Positions 47,426 to 57,748 of a DNA stretch of 64,000 nucleotides are shown piece after piece (within the stretch, counting starts at the first letter, position 1; each line of letters opens with the position of its first letter). The notes beneath the pieces are model-generated. The model did no database searches. It worked only from the letters and a program-made list of their open reading frames with translations, and was not told the origin of the DNA. This DNA comes from Sindora glabra (taxonomy: Eukaryota > Streptophyta > Magnoliopsida > Fabales > Fabaceae). The position numbers and the translations under genes were made by a program. The DNA lies in assembly GCA_020226215.1 (NCBI GenBank), contig CM035226.1:66115455-66179454 (forward strand), read 5' to 3'.

Positions 47426-48847
47426 TTAGCCAAAAGCTCTTGAAGAAGATGCGGAGGCTTGCTGGGCAATTTGAGTTTCCAGCATCTTTCCATGAGTGGC
47501 CAAGGTATCCACTTTAGAAGAAAGTTGTCTGATTAAATCTTCCATGTGTCTTCCATGTTGTCTAAATTCCTCATTGGTCTTCTCTTGAGAAATAAGAAAT
47601 TTCTCCAAGAGGCCTTCTAATTTGGCAGTAGAAGATTGTTGGGCAGGTGGGTTGTATGATCTTTGACCTTGGAAACCAGGTGGTGGTGGTCTATTGGTGG
47701 TGTTTTGTGTGTGATATGGCTGGGTAGGCTTGTAGGAGAAGTTTGGATGATTCCTCCATGATGGATTATAAGTATTTCCAAATGGCTCATTGGAATTTCT
47801 CTGTCCAAACCCACTATTATTCACATAATTCATTTGCTCAGTAAAGTCTTGGCCCAAGGTGCATTCAGCTGCAACATGCCCTGTAACACCACAAATCTCA
47901 CAGGAACTATCAGTAGCACCTGTTGTATTCACACTGTTAACATGAAATTTATCAAATTTAGCCATTAGAGCATCTACCTTGCTACCTAAATTTCCTAATG
48001 CATCTACTTTAGCAGATAAATGACTAAAGGCATCTAATTCATACTTCCCTGCTGGTTTCCTTGAAGGTCCTCTCTCATTGGACCATTGATAGTGATTCAA
48101 GGCCATATCTTCAATCAGCTCATAGGCTTCATCCAGCCTTTTATTCATTAAGGCTCCTCCAGCAGCGGCATCTATAGTGAGTCTAGTGTTGTAATTCAAA
48201 CCATTGTAGAAGGTGTGGAGAACAAGCCATTTTTCCAATCCATGGTGTGGACATAGCCTTAATAGCTCTTTAAATCTGTCCCAAGCATCAAAAAGGGATT
48301 CTCCTTCTCTTTGGGAAAAGGTAGTGATCTCATTCCTCAATTGGGCAGTCTTGCTTGGAGGAAAGTATTTTGATAGGAAAGCCCTCAGCAGCTCTTCCCA
48401 TGTTGTAATTGACCCAGCTGATAAGGAGTGCAACCAAGCTCTTGCTCTATCCCTCAAGGAGAATGGGAAGAGCCTAAGCTTGATGGCGTCAGCTTGTACC
48501 CCATTAATCTTTATTGTATCACAATATTCCAGGAAAATCTGGATGTGGAGGTTAGGATCCTCCATTGGCAATCCACCAAATTGATTTTGCTGCACCATAG
48601 ACAGCAAAGTTGGCTTCAATTCAAAGTTATTGGCCTCCACAGCAGGCCTCCTTATGCTGGATTGAAGACCAGTGGCATCGGGTGCGGCAAACTCTCTGAG
48701 TGATCTATTATCCATGTGTGCAGTTGCTGGTTCAATGCAGATTTCCTCTTGAAAGTGAACTGACTTGTGTTCCCTCCTTCTCCTATGCAGTGTTCTTTCA
48801 ATTTCCGAATCCAAGTCAAGAATTCCGTCAAGACTTCTCCGTCGCAT
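47426..48847 (-). CDS. Athila gag (capsid/nucleocapsid), 473 residues
   Basis: Structural protein of the virus-like particle. Starts at an ATG at 48847, about 170 bp after the primer-binding site. A charged N-terminal part leads to a retrotransposon gag domain (RLFPFSLRDRARAWLHSL, WEELLRAFLSKYFPP, FDAWDRFKELLRLCPHHGL), then one zinc knuckle (CEICGVTGHVAAEC), then a Gln/Asn/Pro-rich and helical tail. It ends with a TAA at 47426-47428, and the same frame goes straight on into pol. In most Athila relatives gag and pol form one frame, so this stop is probably a mutation (CAA to TAA). Confidence 0.9.
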   Translation of the reverse strand: MRRRSLDGILDLDSEIERTLHRRRREHKSVHFQEEICIEPATAHMDNRSLREFAAPDATGLQSSIRRPAVEANNFELKPTLLSMVQQNQFGGLPMEDPNLHIQIFLEYCDTIKINGVQADAIKLRLFPFSLRDRARAWLHSLSAGSITTWEELLRAFLSKYFPPSKTAQLRNEITTFSQREGESLFDAWDRFKELLRLCPHHGLEKWLVLHTFYNGLNYNTRLTIDAAAGGALMNKRLDEAYELIEDMALNHYQWSNERGPSRKPAGKYELDAFSHLSAKVDALGNLGSKVDALMAKFDKFHVNSVNTTGATDSSCEICGVTGHVAAECTLGQDFTEQMNYVNNSGFGQRNSNEPFGNTYNPSWRNHPNFSYKPTQPYHTQNTTNRPPPPGFQGQRSYNPPAQQSSTAKLEGLLEKFLISQEKTNEEFRQHGRHMEDLIRQLSSKVDTLATHGKMLETQIAQQASASSSRAFG

Positions 48848-49020
48848 ATAAAAGATGGTCGGCAGAAGGATTTAGTAACACTAAAACAGAACAAGGTGAG
48901 AAAGAGATGCTGTAAAAGTAAGAAAAATCAAAACAAGATGAATTATGAAGTTAAGGAAAAAGAATTGCCTAGTCTAATTTACTTAAAATTTGCTGTTAAT
49001 ATCAACTAGAAACAATCCCT
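48848..49020 (-). other. Athila 5' untranslated leader
   Basis: Short AT-rich leader between primer-binding site and gag start; no uORF of note. Confidence 0.6.
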
Positions 49021-49033
49021 GGCAACGGCGCCA
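49021..49033 (-). other. Primer-binding site, tRNA-Asp type
   Basis: Minus strand reads TGGCGCCGTTGCC, complementary to the 3' end of plant tRNA-Asp. It begins six bases after the LTR end (...GAGGTCA), as is usual for Athila. Confidence 0.85.
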
Positions 49034-49039
49034 AAAACT

Positions 49040-50525
49040 TGACCTCTAAAATCCGCAAGTGCACGGTTAAGTCTAGTTATAGTATAAAAGATTATCGTTC
49101 TCCACAGGGATTGTAGGTTGAGTACTAACTAAATCTCAAGCAAAATTATCTAGGCAGATCAATTGATAGTGGAATTCAAGATTAAAGTGCAAAAACAGAG
49201 ATTAACTTGTCAAAATAAGGTTTGATTCAGTGGAGTAAAAGTGTACTTAGCTTAAGGATCTCTTGTACATTTCATTATGGAATGAATATAACTCTCTAAC
49301 TTGGTTTACTGTTAATTATGATTGCTGGATCACCAAAATTAAACTATACCTCATTGCAAGGCTACTAGCTACTAACCAAGAGATTAAGTGTCCAGAATTA
49401 CTCTAGTAACCACTAATCAAGGTTGCATTAACTCTGTTCAGAATCCATTCTTGGACATTTCATCCTATGCAAAATAATTCAATCAGCTTAATTCCTAAGT
49501 CTAATTGATATTCCCAATGATCATGCAAGATCCAATTAATTGACTGGTCATTTCAACCTAGAATCAACTAATCCAAGACACAAATCCAATATTTCGGATA
49601 TATTGGCTTGTTCAAAACAAATCAGCAAGATCAAATCATAATTCAACAGTAAATCAAGCTAGATTATATAAAATTCAGTTCCATAACTCCATGAACAAGT
49701 TCACCTAAGCTAAGTACAGAGGTTTAGTGTGAGAACATCATAAGATCAGAAGAAAATAAGAAAATAGAGGAGGAAGCCAAACAATCCATGAAGATCTACA
49801 AATTTCTTGCTTGATTCTTCAATTTCTTGCTTGGATCCGTGTTAGAAGGCGCCTTTGGTCTCCCCTCGGGCTTCTCCTAGCAGTTTTTCTTCTTAATTCC
49901 CAGCTTTCTCCCCGTGATCTTCCTCCTCTCGCAGGATTTCGCGCGAAACTTATATTTTTTATGTACACGGGGTCCAACACGGCCCGTGTTGTACCCTGTG
50001 TTTCTCAGCGAAAGTTTGAGCAGCAAGGAACACGTTGTGTGACACGCCCCGTGTTCTTCTACGAATTGTCATGCAGCAATGTACACGGGGTAGTACACGG
50101 CCCGTGTTCTACCCCGTGTTTCTCAGCGAAAACTGATCAGCATACTACACGGGGTGTGACACCCTCCGTGTTCTTCAGAAGCGAATGGCAGTAATATACA
50201 CGGGGTGCGACACGTCCCGTGTTCACACCCGTGTTCTTCTCTGAGTAGCCCAGTGAAGTCACGAAGCCATCCAGAATGGAACACGGCCTTGAACACGGGG
50301 TTACCATTACCCCGTGTTCTTTACTGAGTAGACAATCTTGCTTCAATGCTTCATGATTTGAATGGTTTTGCCTCTGAATTCTTTTCTAATGCTCATATGT
50401 TTCATTTCATGGCCTGAAAACAAGATATAGAGCATCTAAGTATCTTTTTCAATCAATTTTGCACAAAATACTAAGTAAATGAGTGATAAAACACATAGAA
50501 TTTAGGTGTATTTGTGCACTTATCA
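49040..50525 (-). repeat. Athila 5' LTR (1486 bp)
   Basis: On the minus strand it begins TGATAAGTGCACAAATACACC at 50525 and ends AGAGGTCA at 49040, giving TG...CA termini. The outer part contains an array of near-palindromic ACACGGGG units. The other LTR is not in the assembly, so age from LTR divergence cannot be estimated. Immediately outside is ATATACACTAACA, the first 13 bases of a Copia LTR. Confidence 0.9.
49965..50325. repeat. Array of near-palindromic ACACGGGG...CCCCGTGT units in the Athila LTR
   Basis: Units such as ACACGGGGTAGTACACGGCC followed by CGTGTTCTACCCCGTGTTTC recur about five times, at 49974, 50020 (degenerate), 50083, 50149, 50198 and 50281. Each can fold on itself, since ACACGGGGT pairs with ACCCCGTGT. 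Conserved tails CTCAGCGAAA or CTGAGTAG follow. Sequence between units is not conserved. Confidence 0.88.
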
Positions 50526-50538
50526 ATATACACTAACA
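50526..50538 (-). repeat. First 13 bp of the Copia 3' LTR
   Basis: ATATACACTAACA on the plus strand is identical to the first 13 bases of the 5' LTR (57736-57748). It is cut by the Athila LTR at 50525. Confidence 0.85.
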
Positions 50539-50552
50539 ATCTCCCACTTGCA

Positions 50553-53500
50553 CTAAAGCCAATCATCCATGTATCTAATACCTATGGATCTCGTATGACT
50601 ATCATGTTTTTGCTGCGTTAGGGCTTTTGTTAGTGGATCGGCAACATTATCGTCAGTTGGTATTTTGCATATCTTGACATCATTTCTGTCAACAATATCT
50701 CTTATGAAATGATAGCGCTGGAGTATATGTTTGGATTTGTAATGAGATCTAGGTTCCTTGGCTTGCGCAATGGCTCCATTATTGTCACAATAGAGCTCTA
50801 CTGGGTCAGCAATGCTAGGAACAACTCCAAGTTCATTGATGAACTTTTTAATCCAAACAACCTCTTTTGTGGCATCTGATGCTGCAATGTATTCAGCTTT
50901 TGTTGTAGAATCAGCCACTGTCCCTTACTTTGAACTCTTCCAGGTCACAGCGCCACCATTAAGGCAAAATACATAACCTGACTGCGACCTGAAGTCATCT
51001 TTATCAGTTTGAAAGCTAGCATCAGTGTAACCATTTACAATGAGCTCTTCCTCACCTCCATAAATCAAAAACATGTCTTTAGTTCTTCTTAAGTACTTAT
51101 GAATATTCTTGACAGCTGTCCAGTGACTTTCACCAGGATCTGATTGGTATCTGCTCGTCATGCTTAAAGCATACGAGACATCAGGACGAGTACATAACAT
51201 AGCATACATGATAGACCCAATCGCAGATGCATAAGGGATCTTACTCACGCGCTGTCTCTCATACTCTGTGGAAGGACATTGAGTTCTTGAGAGACTTATG
51301 CCATGTGACATCGGCAAGAATTCTCTTTTAGAATCTTGCATGCTAAACCTTTTTAGCACCTTGTCGATGTATGTACTCTGACTTAGGCCAAGCAATTTTC
51401 TCGATCTATCTCTATAGATCTTGATACCTAATACATAGGAGGCCTCACCTAAGTCTTTCATAGAAAAATAATTTCCTAACTAAGTTTTTACACACTATAG
51501 TGTAGGAATGTCATTTCCAATGAGTAATATGTCATCTACATACAACACCAGAAAGATTATTGTGCTCCCACTAACCTTCTTGTATACACAGGGTTCATCT
51601 TCATTTTTTATGAAACCAAACTCTTTGATTGCATCATCGAAACGAAGATTCCAACTCCGAGAAGCTTGCTTCAACCCATAAATGGATCGTTACAATTTAC
51701 AAACTTTTCCAGCATTTTCAGGATTTATAAAACCTTAAGGTTGTGTCATGTACACATCCTCAAGAAGATTTCCATTAAGGAAAGTAGTTTTTGACATCCA
51801 TTTGCCAGATTTCATAATCATAATATGTTGCTATAGCTAGAAGAATCCTGATGGATTTAAGCATAACAACTGGAGAAAAAGTCTCATCATAGTCAATACC
51901 ATGGATTTGTTTGAAACCTTTTGCAACCAATCGTCCCTTAAAGGTACACATATTACCATCTATGTCAGTTTTCTTTTTGAAAACCCATTTGCACCCAATG
52001 GGTTTTACCCCTTCAGGTGGATCAACCAAAGTCCAAACTTGGTTTGTATACATGGAGTCCATCTCTGATTTCATAGCTTCTAGCCATTTCTCAGAATCTA
52101 GTCCTATCATAGCCTCTTGGTAGGTTGTGGGCTCATCTTGGTCCATGAGTAACACATCACCGTGATGAGTCATGAGAAAACCATATCTCTCGGGCTCACG
52201 ACGTATCCTACTAGATCTACGTGGGTTCTGTGTTACATGAGCAGGTTCTTCCACAACTGTTTGTGGAACTGGCTCAGGTTCCATCTCAAGTTCAATGTTT
52301 TCTCGTTGATCTTGAATTTCTTTAAGTTCTATTCTTCTCCCACTGATTCTTTTAGAGATAAATTCTCTCTCTAGAAAAACACCAGTTCGAGCAATAAATA
52401 CTTTTTGCTCGGTTGGATTATAGAAATAATATCCTTTTGTTCCCTTAGGATATCCAACGAAAAAATATTTATCAGATTTAGGTCCAAGTTTATCAGAAGC
52501 CTGACGTCTTACGTAAGCTTCGCAGCCCTAAATCTTCATAAAAGACAAACTAGGACGTTTCCCAGTCCATATCTCATATGGTGTCTTTTGAATTGATTTT
52601 GACGGAACACGATTTAGTGTGAAAGTTGTAGTCTCTAGAGCATGTCCCCAGAAGGAATTTGGAAGGTCAGCCTGACTCATCATTGACCGAACCATGTCTA
52701 ACAAAGTTCAATTCCTCCTTTCAGAAATACCATTCCATTGAGGTGTTCCTGGTGGAGTGAGTTGTGATACAATGCCACACTCCTTTATATGATTAAGGAA
52801 CTCTCGGTCTAAGTATTCACCACCTCTATCTGATCGAAGTGCTTTAATACTTTTACTAAGTTGGTTTTGTACTTCATTTTTTAACTCTTTGAACTTTTCA
52901 AAAGATTCAGACTTATGTTTCATAAGAAACACGTAACCACATCTACTAAAATCATCAGTAAAAGTAATGAAGTACTGATAACCTCCTCTAGCTTGTGTGT
53001 TTAAAGGTCCACATACATCACTATGTATAAGGCCCAATAAATCACTAGCCCTTTCACCTTTCCCAGTAAAAGGGGCTTTAGTTATCTTACCTAATAAACA
53101 TGACTCACATACCTCATATGATTCGAAATCAAATGAGTCCAAAAATCTATCCTTATGAAGTTTGGAGATGCGTGTCTCATTTATATGGCCTAAACGACAA
53201 TGCCAAAGATAGGTTGGATTTGAATCATTAGTTTGGACCTTCTTCGTGTTTATGTTATAGATTGGATTTTCAAGGTCCAAAACATAAAGACCATTCATTA
53301 ATTGTGCACTGCCATAAAACATTTCATTTAAATAAATAGAGCAACATTTGTCCTTTATTATAAATGAAAAACCTTTCTTGTCTAAACAAGAAACAGAAAT
53401 TAAATTTCTACTAACAGTAGGCACAAAATAACAATTGTCCAATTCTAAAACTAATCCACTATGTAAAGATAAATAAAAAGTCCCTACAGCTAATGCAGCA

Positions 53501-54513
53501 ACTCTTGCTCCATTTCCAACGCGCAGGTCCACTTCACCTTTGGCTAATGATCTACTTTCTTTAAGATCCTGCACATTTACACAAATGTGAGTACCACATC
53601 CAGTATCTAATACCCAAGATGTAGAAGTAGATAAATTAACCTCTCTAACATAAATACCTGAGTTAGAAGTCCCACTTTCCTTTTGCTTCTTAAGCTCTTC
53701 CAGGTAAATCTTGCAATTTCGCTTCCAATGTCCTGGTTCTTTACAATGGAAGCATTGTCCTTCCTTGGCCACGCCACCTTTGGGCTTCAGTGCAGAGGAA
53801 CTTGACTTGGACTTTCCATCAGTCTTGTCCTTTTTCTTTTTATTCTTGGCCTTAGACTTGCCCTTTCCTTTGCCCTTTTGAACCATCATAATGGAATTGG
53901 GCTTGGACTTTTTCAAGTTCTGCTCAACAGTTCTCAACATGTTAAGCAGTTCAGGCAAAGTCTTATCAATTTCATTCATGTTGTAATTCATGACGAATTG
54001 ACTATAGCTTTTAGGCAACGATTGCAGAACTATATCAGTGGCCAATTCTTGCTGCAAAGGAAAACCCAATCTTTCAAGGCTATTAATGTACCCAATCATT
54101 TTAAGTACATGTGTAGCAATGGGTGTTCCTTCAGCCATCTTACACTGAAACAATGCTTTAGATACATTATATCTCTCATGTCTTGCTTGCTCTTGGTAGA
54201 GCTGTTTAAGGTGATCAATTATATTGAACGCCTCCATGTTCTCATGTTGCTTTTAAAGCTCAGAGTTCATGGTAGCAAGCATGAGACAACTGACATCCAG
54301 AGCATCTTCTAGATGCTTCTTATAAGCATCCTTTTCTGCTCGAGGAGCATTAGCAGCAGGCTCATTTGGAGTAGGTTGCTCTAAGACATACTGTTTTTTC
54401 TCATGCTTAAGGACAATCCTCAAGTTTCGATACCAATCGAGAAAATTCATCCCATTCAGTTTATCCTTCTCAAGGATAGATCGCAATGATAAATTTGATG
54501 CATTTGATGCCAT
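50553..54513 (-). pseudogene. Copia gag-pol polyprotein with several stops and one frameshift
   Basis: Starts at an ATG at 54513 and ends at 50553. Domains in order: gag (UBN2-type; NGMNFLDWYRNLRIVLKHE), zinc knuckle (CFHCKEPGHWKRNC), protease (WVLDTGCGTHIC), pre-integrase module (LWHCRLGHINETRISKLHK), integrase core (HSDVCGPL, FTDDFSR, SDRGGEYL), reverse transcriptase (KGRLVAKGFKQ, catalytic YVDD at 51531-51542) and RNase H (YTDASFQTDKDD, ADSTTKAEYIAAS, HILQRYHFIRD). In-frame stops lie at 54253, 52708, 52528, 51735, 51690, 51495, 51480 and 50925 (lowest base given). A one-base gain in an A run (51788-51792) shifts the frame in QMDVK. Seven of the eight stops are explained by C-to-T or G-to-A change of the codon usual in the family. 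Confidence 0.9.
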
Positions 54514-55690
54514 GGTTATCTACAATAGAAAAATATGCAAAAATGAGAATCATGTATTTTATTTATTTAATAAGGTCTTTTATTAAATAATACTCCCACT
54601 ATTTTTCTCAAAATAATAGCCCTCACTATTATTTCAAAAAATCGTAGCATTTGAGATTTTCTAGTAGGTCAAGATCCATATTTCACCTAGACTTAAGTCA
54701 GCTTTGGCTGATCACTCAAGTTTTAGCTATTTAGGTAGGCAACTCCTTGCCAATTACATCTTATGTAACTCTTGGATAGTTAGGTGAACAACACTTGTTC
54801 AAATCCATCTCATGGACTTAAGCCCAACTCCATGCCTCTAGGCCCCCAATCCTATTAAGATGGCCTAGTTAAGTCAAAAATCCAATTATTGGCATTTGGA
54901 CATCACTATTATCCTATCGTGTCTCACCAAGATAAACTAGACACTTTGCTTTGACAAACCTACCTTATGTTGATCAAGGCCTTGACAAGTGCCATTCATT
55001 GGAAGGCATCACTTTTATTACTGACTTAATATTTGCATTACGGGATTTAAATGTCTATTTTAGATCTCACAATTATTTGCCATCCATACATGCCTATATC
55101 TAACATATCATATACATTAATATAAAGCATGCAATAAAGCATAAAATAAATGTGCATAGTTATGGCCCAACTACTTTGATTTTCCCAAGCCAATGAGAAA
55201 ACCAAAAGGTCAACCTAGGGTAAAGATATCTTCTTTAAGCATCTTCCACGGTTGTCCTCATATTGATTTTGGCTCCTTATCTCCATGGCAGCAAGCTCCA
55301 AGCTTAAACATGTTATACATTTGAAAGGAAACTATTCTAGCTTTACAATACATAATGAAAGAGAAAACTCGAGTTACATTCGAGGGGAGTAAGGTGAGAG
55401 AAAAAATGTACAACTAGAATTTATAGAGAAAGGCACGACATGCAGGCCGTATTTAATTACAATAAAACTAAAACCAATAAATGAAAGATAACCATACATT
55501 ATGGTGTAAGGGCCATAACTATGCATCATGCAGCAAACATCACATGTAAGCATACAAACAACCATAGGTATTTATTGAAATTGATCTTGTTTCCAATTTT
55601 AACTTGTTTAAAATTAGAAGGTTATGAAAAGATTGATTTTAAAACGCAACTTAGATTCAGGCTATCAATTATTGCGCTACGCAGAGTTAG
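54514..55690 (-). other. Copia 5' leader, gag-proximal part
   Basis: Non-coding leader between the hairpin cluster and gag. Short open frames (for example 55374-55565) show no family resemblance. Confidence 0.6.
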
Positions 55691-55694
55691 TACG

Positions 55695-55775
55695 ACGGTC
55701 CCGCTAGCTGGTTAGCGGGCGGGGTTCGAGGGGAGGCCGCCCCGCGCGGGGGTGAAGGGGCGGAGCCGCCTTCCC
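55695..55775 (-). other. GC-rich hairpin cluster in the Copia leader
   Basis: About 80 bp of very high G+C in an AT-rich element. It holds CCCGCTA/TAGCGGG arms (55700-55706 and 55713-55719) with a 6-nt loop, a perfect 12-bp palindrome CCCCGCGCGGGG (55740-55751), and GGCGG/CCGCC arms near 55760-55771. Such structure in the leader RNA may act in dimerisation or packaging; that is inference. Confidence 0.6.
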
Positions 55776-56289
55776 AAAAAATTTTATGCATCTTACATTC
55801 AAAATTTTGAAGACTTTCGGGCAAAAATCCAGAAAATTTTAAATGTTTCAGTTTCTGTATTAACCATTAAAACAATCGGCCAAAATTAGAATTTATCAAG
55901 AACCCTAATTCCAGAACTGTTCCGAAATCCTACTTCTTGATGTTCCGCCATATTAACTCAAACATTAGTCCATGTTCTATTTAATTTAATCTCATTAAAT
56001 GAAACAGAATGCATCCATCACATATATACAATCAGACATGTTTCTGTTCGAATTTTAATCTCATTAAAATGAAACCTTCATCAGCTATGTTTCCAGTTTT
56101 TAATCTCATTAAAATTGAATCATTAATTATGTATGTTTTAATCTAATTTTTAATCTAATCAAAACTGATTCATTAACATACAGAATTACATTGATCCAGA
56201 ACCCTAATTGCATCATGCATGATCTGATTAAACACGAATTATCCAGATTTAAACGCATAACACAGAAAACTAATCTATGGATTCACAAG
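55776..56289 (-). other. Copia 5' leader, LTR-proximal part
   Basis: AT-rich leader with repeated TTTTAATCTCATTAAAAT-like sequence (about 55985-56165). No gene. Confidence 0.55.
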
Positions 56290-56303
56290 TGGCTCTGACA
56301 CCA
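56290..56303 (-). other. Primer-binding site, initiator tRNA-Met type
   Basis: Minus strand reads TGGTGTCAGAGCCA, close to the usual TGGTATCAGAGCC of plant Copia elements (complement of tRNA-Met). It starts one base after the LTR end. Confidence 0.88.
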
Positions 56304-56304
56304 C

Positions 56305-57748
56305 TGCTGGAAATCATGCATCATACATGCATAGCGGAATAAAAATTTTGCACGATTTCCACCAAGGATCCATGCGAATTTAGAACGCCATAGATTAGGG
56401 ATTAGGGTTTATACCTTTCGGCTAAAAATCTTCTGTCCGCTACACAACATTTTTGATTTGCTTCCAAATCACGAACCAAAATAGAAACTAGAAGATCAGA
56501 TCACCAGTACAACGTTTATGTGGCTGCACCTCTGTGGTATCCACACGAACCCGTGAATCACCGATGAATGTCCACTACACACACCGGTTGGAATTGATCT
56601 TCTTACATCTCGTAGTGCTAGCAACGCTTCTTCAGGGGTTTTGATCAAGGAGAGGTGCTAAGGTTTTCTATGCCTTTTTGGGGTGCGTGAATAATGATAG
56701 ATATCCTATTATTACCAAATAAGCCTATTTAAATAGGTGCATAGAAAAACCTAACCTATTTGGACTTTATTCCATGTATAATTATAGGCTTACTATTGGG
56801 CCTTATAATTATAACATGAATTCCTAAATTTTAAGCCCAAACAATTTGGTCCATTAATTCCAAATTCACTAGGCTCTAAATGTGCGACCCTACAGGCTCT
56901 TATTACGTTGGCAATGACCATTAATCATATTAATGATCATAAACAATGATTAGTGTCTAGCAACACATCATTGTTACCCAAGTAATGAGAAAGTCGGTGA
57001 TTTGACTAAACCTTTACACGTGATCATCACTTATGTCCTTTTGTCCTATACATCTAGATTGAGCACGAGACATGGACCGTGTCATTCCTGTATAGCCCAA
57101 TCTTAAGATTTCTTGATTCCTAAGTAAGCTGACTGAAACAAATGTAATCGACATCTCATGTCAATTCATCTGAGCATGGCCATGCATTTTCTCAGCTTTA
57201 CTTAATCAAGGGGCCCATAGATGTTACTCCTGTTATATAGGAGGGACAAATCCCATCTTGATCACACAAACCCCTCCGCATGATATGTGACATATCCAAT
57301 ATCTACCCTTACATTCACTTAACCATTAGTGACATAGAATAGTATCAAAATATGAAACTCACATGGAGGGAACCTTGGTGATCTCAGGTCAAAGGACCGT
57401 ATTAATAATGATCACTAAGAACCACTTATGACACTCATATAACGATCCATGTAGTGTTCTTAATATGGGTCGGTCCAGTATACAAGTTCTCTAACTTGTA
57501 CTCATGTGTAAACTTAATATCCCATATAAGTCTTCACACATGCTAGTCTTAACATATCAAAGCAACCTAATCCACAATGATATATGACTAGGGACATTTA
57601 AGAATACAATTATTCTAAGGTTATTATTATAATTGAATATATTACACAGACAATATATATAAATATAATAATTGAAATTGCCATTAAAATAACATGATTC
57701 AAAATTACAATCACCAATATGATTAGTTTTAGGGCATATACACTAACA
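56305..57748 (-). repeat. Copia 5' LTR (1444 bp)
   Basis: On the minus strand it starts TGTTAGTGTATATGCCC (57748) and ends TTTCCAGCA (56305). A TATTTAAATA at 56726-56735 is a likely TATA box. The conserved GTGTGGATACCACAGAG stretch lies downstream of it, near 56523-56539. The core at 57146-57600 matches that of the solo LTR at 6567-8201 but is inverted relative to the ends. Confidence 0.92.
56726..56735 (-). promoter_or_regulatory. TATA-like box of the Copia LTR
   Basis: TATTTAAATA, palindromic, about 1015 bp into the LTR in element direction, where the R region would begin downstream. Confidence 0.4.

Larger units (their letters stand above)
40715..50525 (-). mobile_element. Athila-type Ty3/Gypsy retrotransposon, 3' end lost in the gap
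   Basis: In element direction (right to left): 5' LTR 50525-49040, tRNA-Asp-type primer-binding site at 49033, gag from 48847, pol to 43445, a repeat-bearing spacer, then an extra ORF (ORF3) running into the gap. Gag and pol in one frame, a tRNA-Asp primer site and a third ORF after pol are the marks of the Athila clade. The element lies within a Copia 3' LTR. Only two nonsense changes are seen in about 8 kb of coding-type sequence, so it is fairly young. Confidence 0.93.
50526..57748 (-). mobile_element. Ty1/Copia retrotransposon, minus strand, 3' LTR interrupted by the Athila element
   Basis: In element direction: 5' LTR 57748-56305, primer-binding site 56303-56290 (tRNA-Met type), long leader with a GC-rich hairpin cluster, gag-pol 54513-50553, polypurine tract at 50541-50549 (AGTGGGAGA on the minus strand), then only 13 bases of the 3' LTR (TGTTAGTGTATAT) before the Athila LTR. 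Several nonsense codons and one frameshift make it inactive. The Athila insertion therefore came later. The first five bases after the 5' LTR are GCTAT (57749-57753); the matching duplication is hidden by the gap. Confidence 0.93.

Noticed and set aside
49965..50325. CRISPR-like array of regular repeats
   Set aside because: Repeats are imperfect, spacing is irregular, and the host is a plant; it is an LTR minisatellite.
49811..50346. Open frames on both strands in the Athila LTR
   Set aside because: Same reason: low-stop phases through the palindromic array inside an LTR.
55709..55735. tRNA gene or Pol III promoter suggested by GGTTCGAG
   Set aside because: No cloverleaf or A box fits around it; it belongs to the GC-rich hairpin cluster of the Copia leader.
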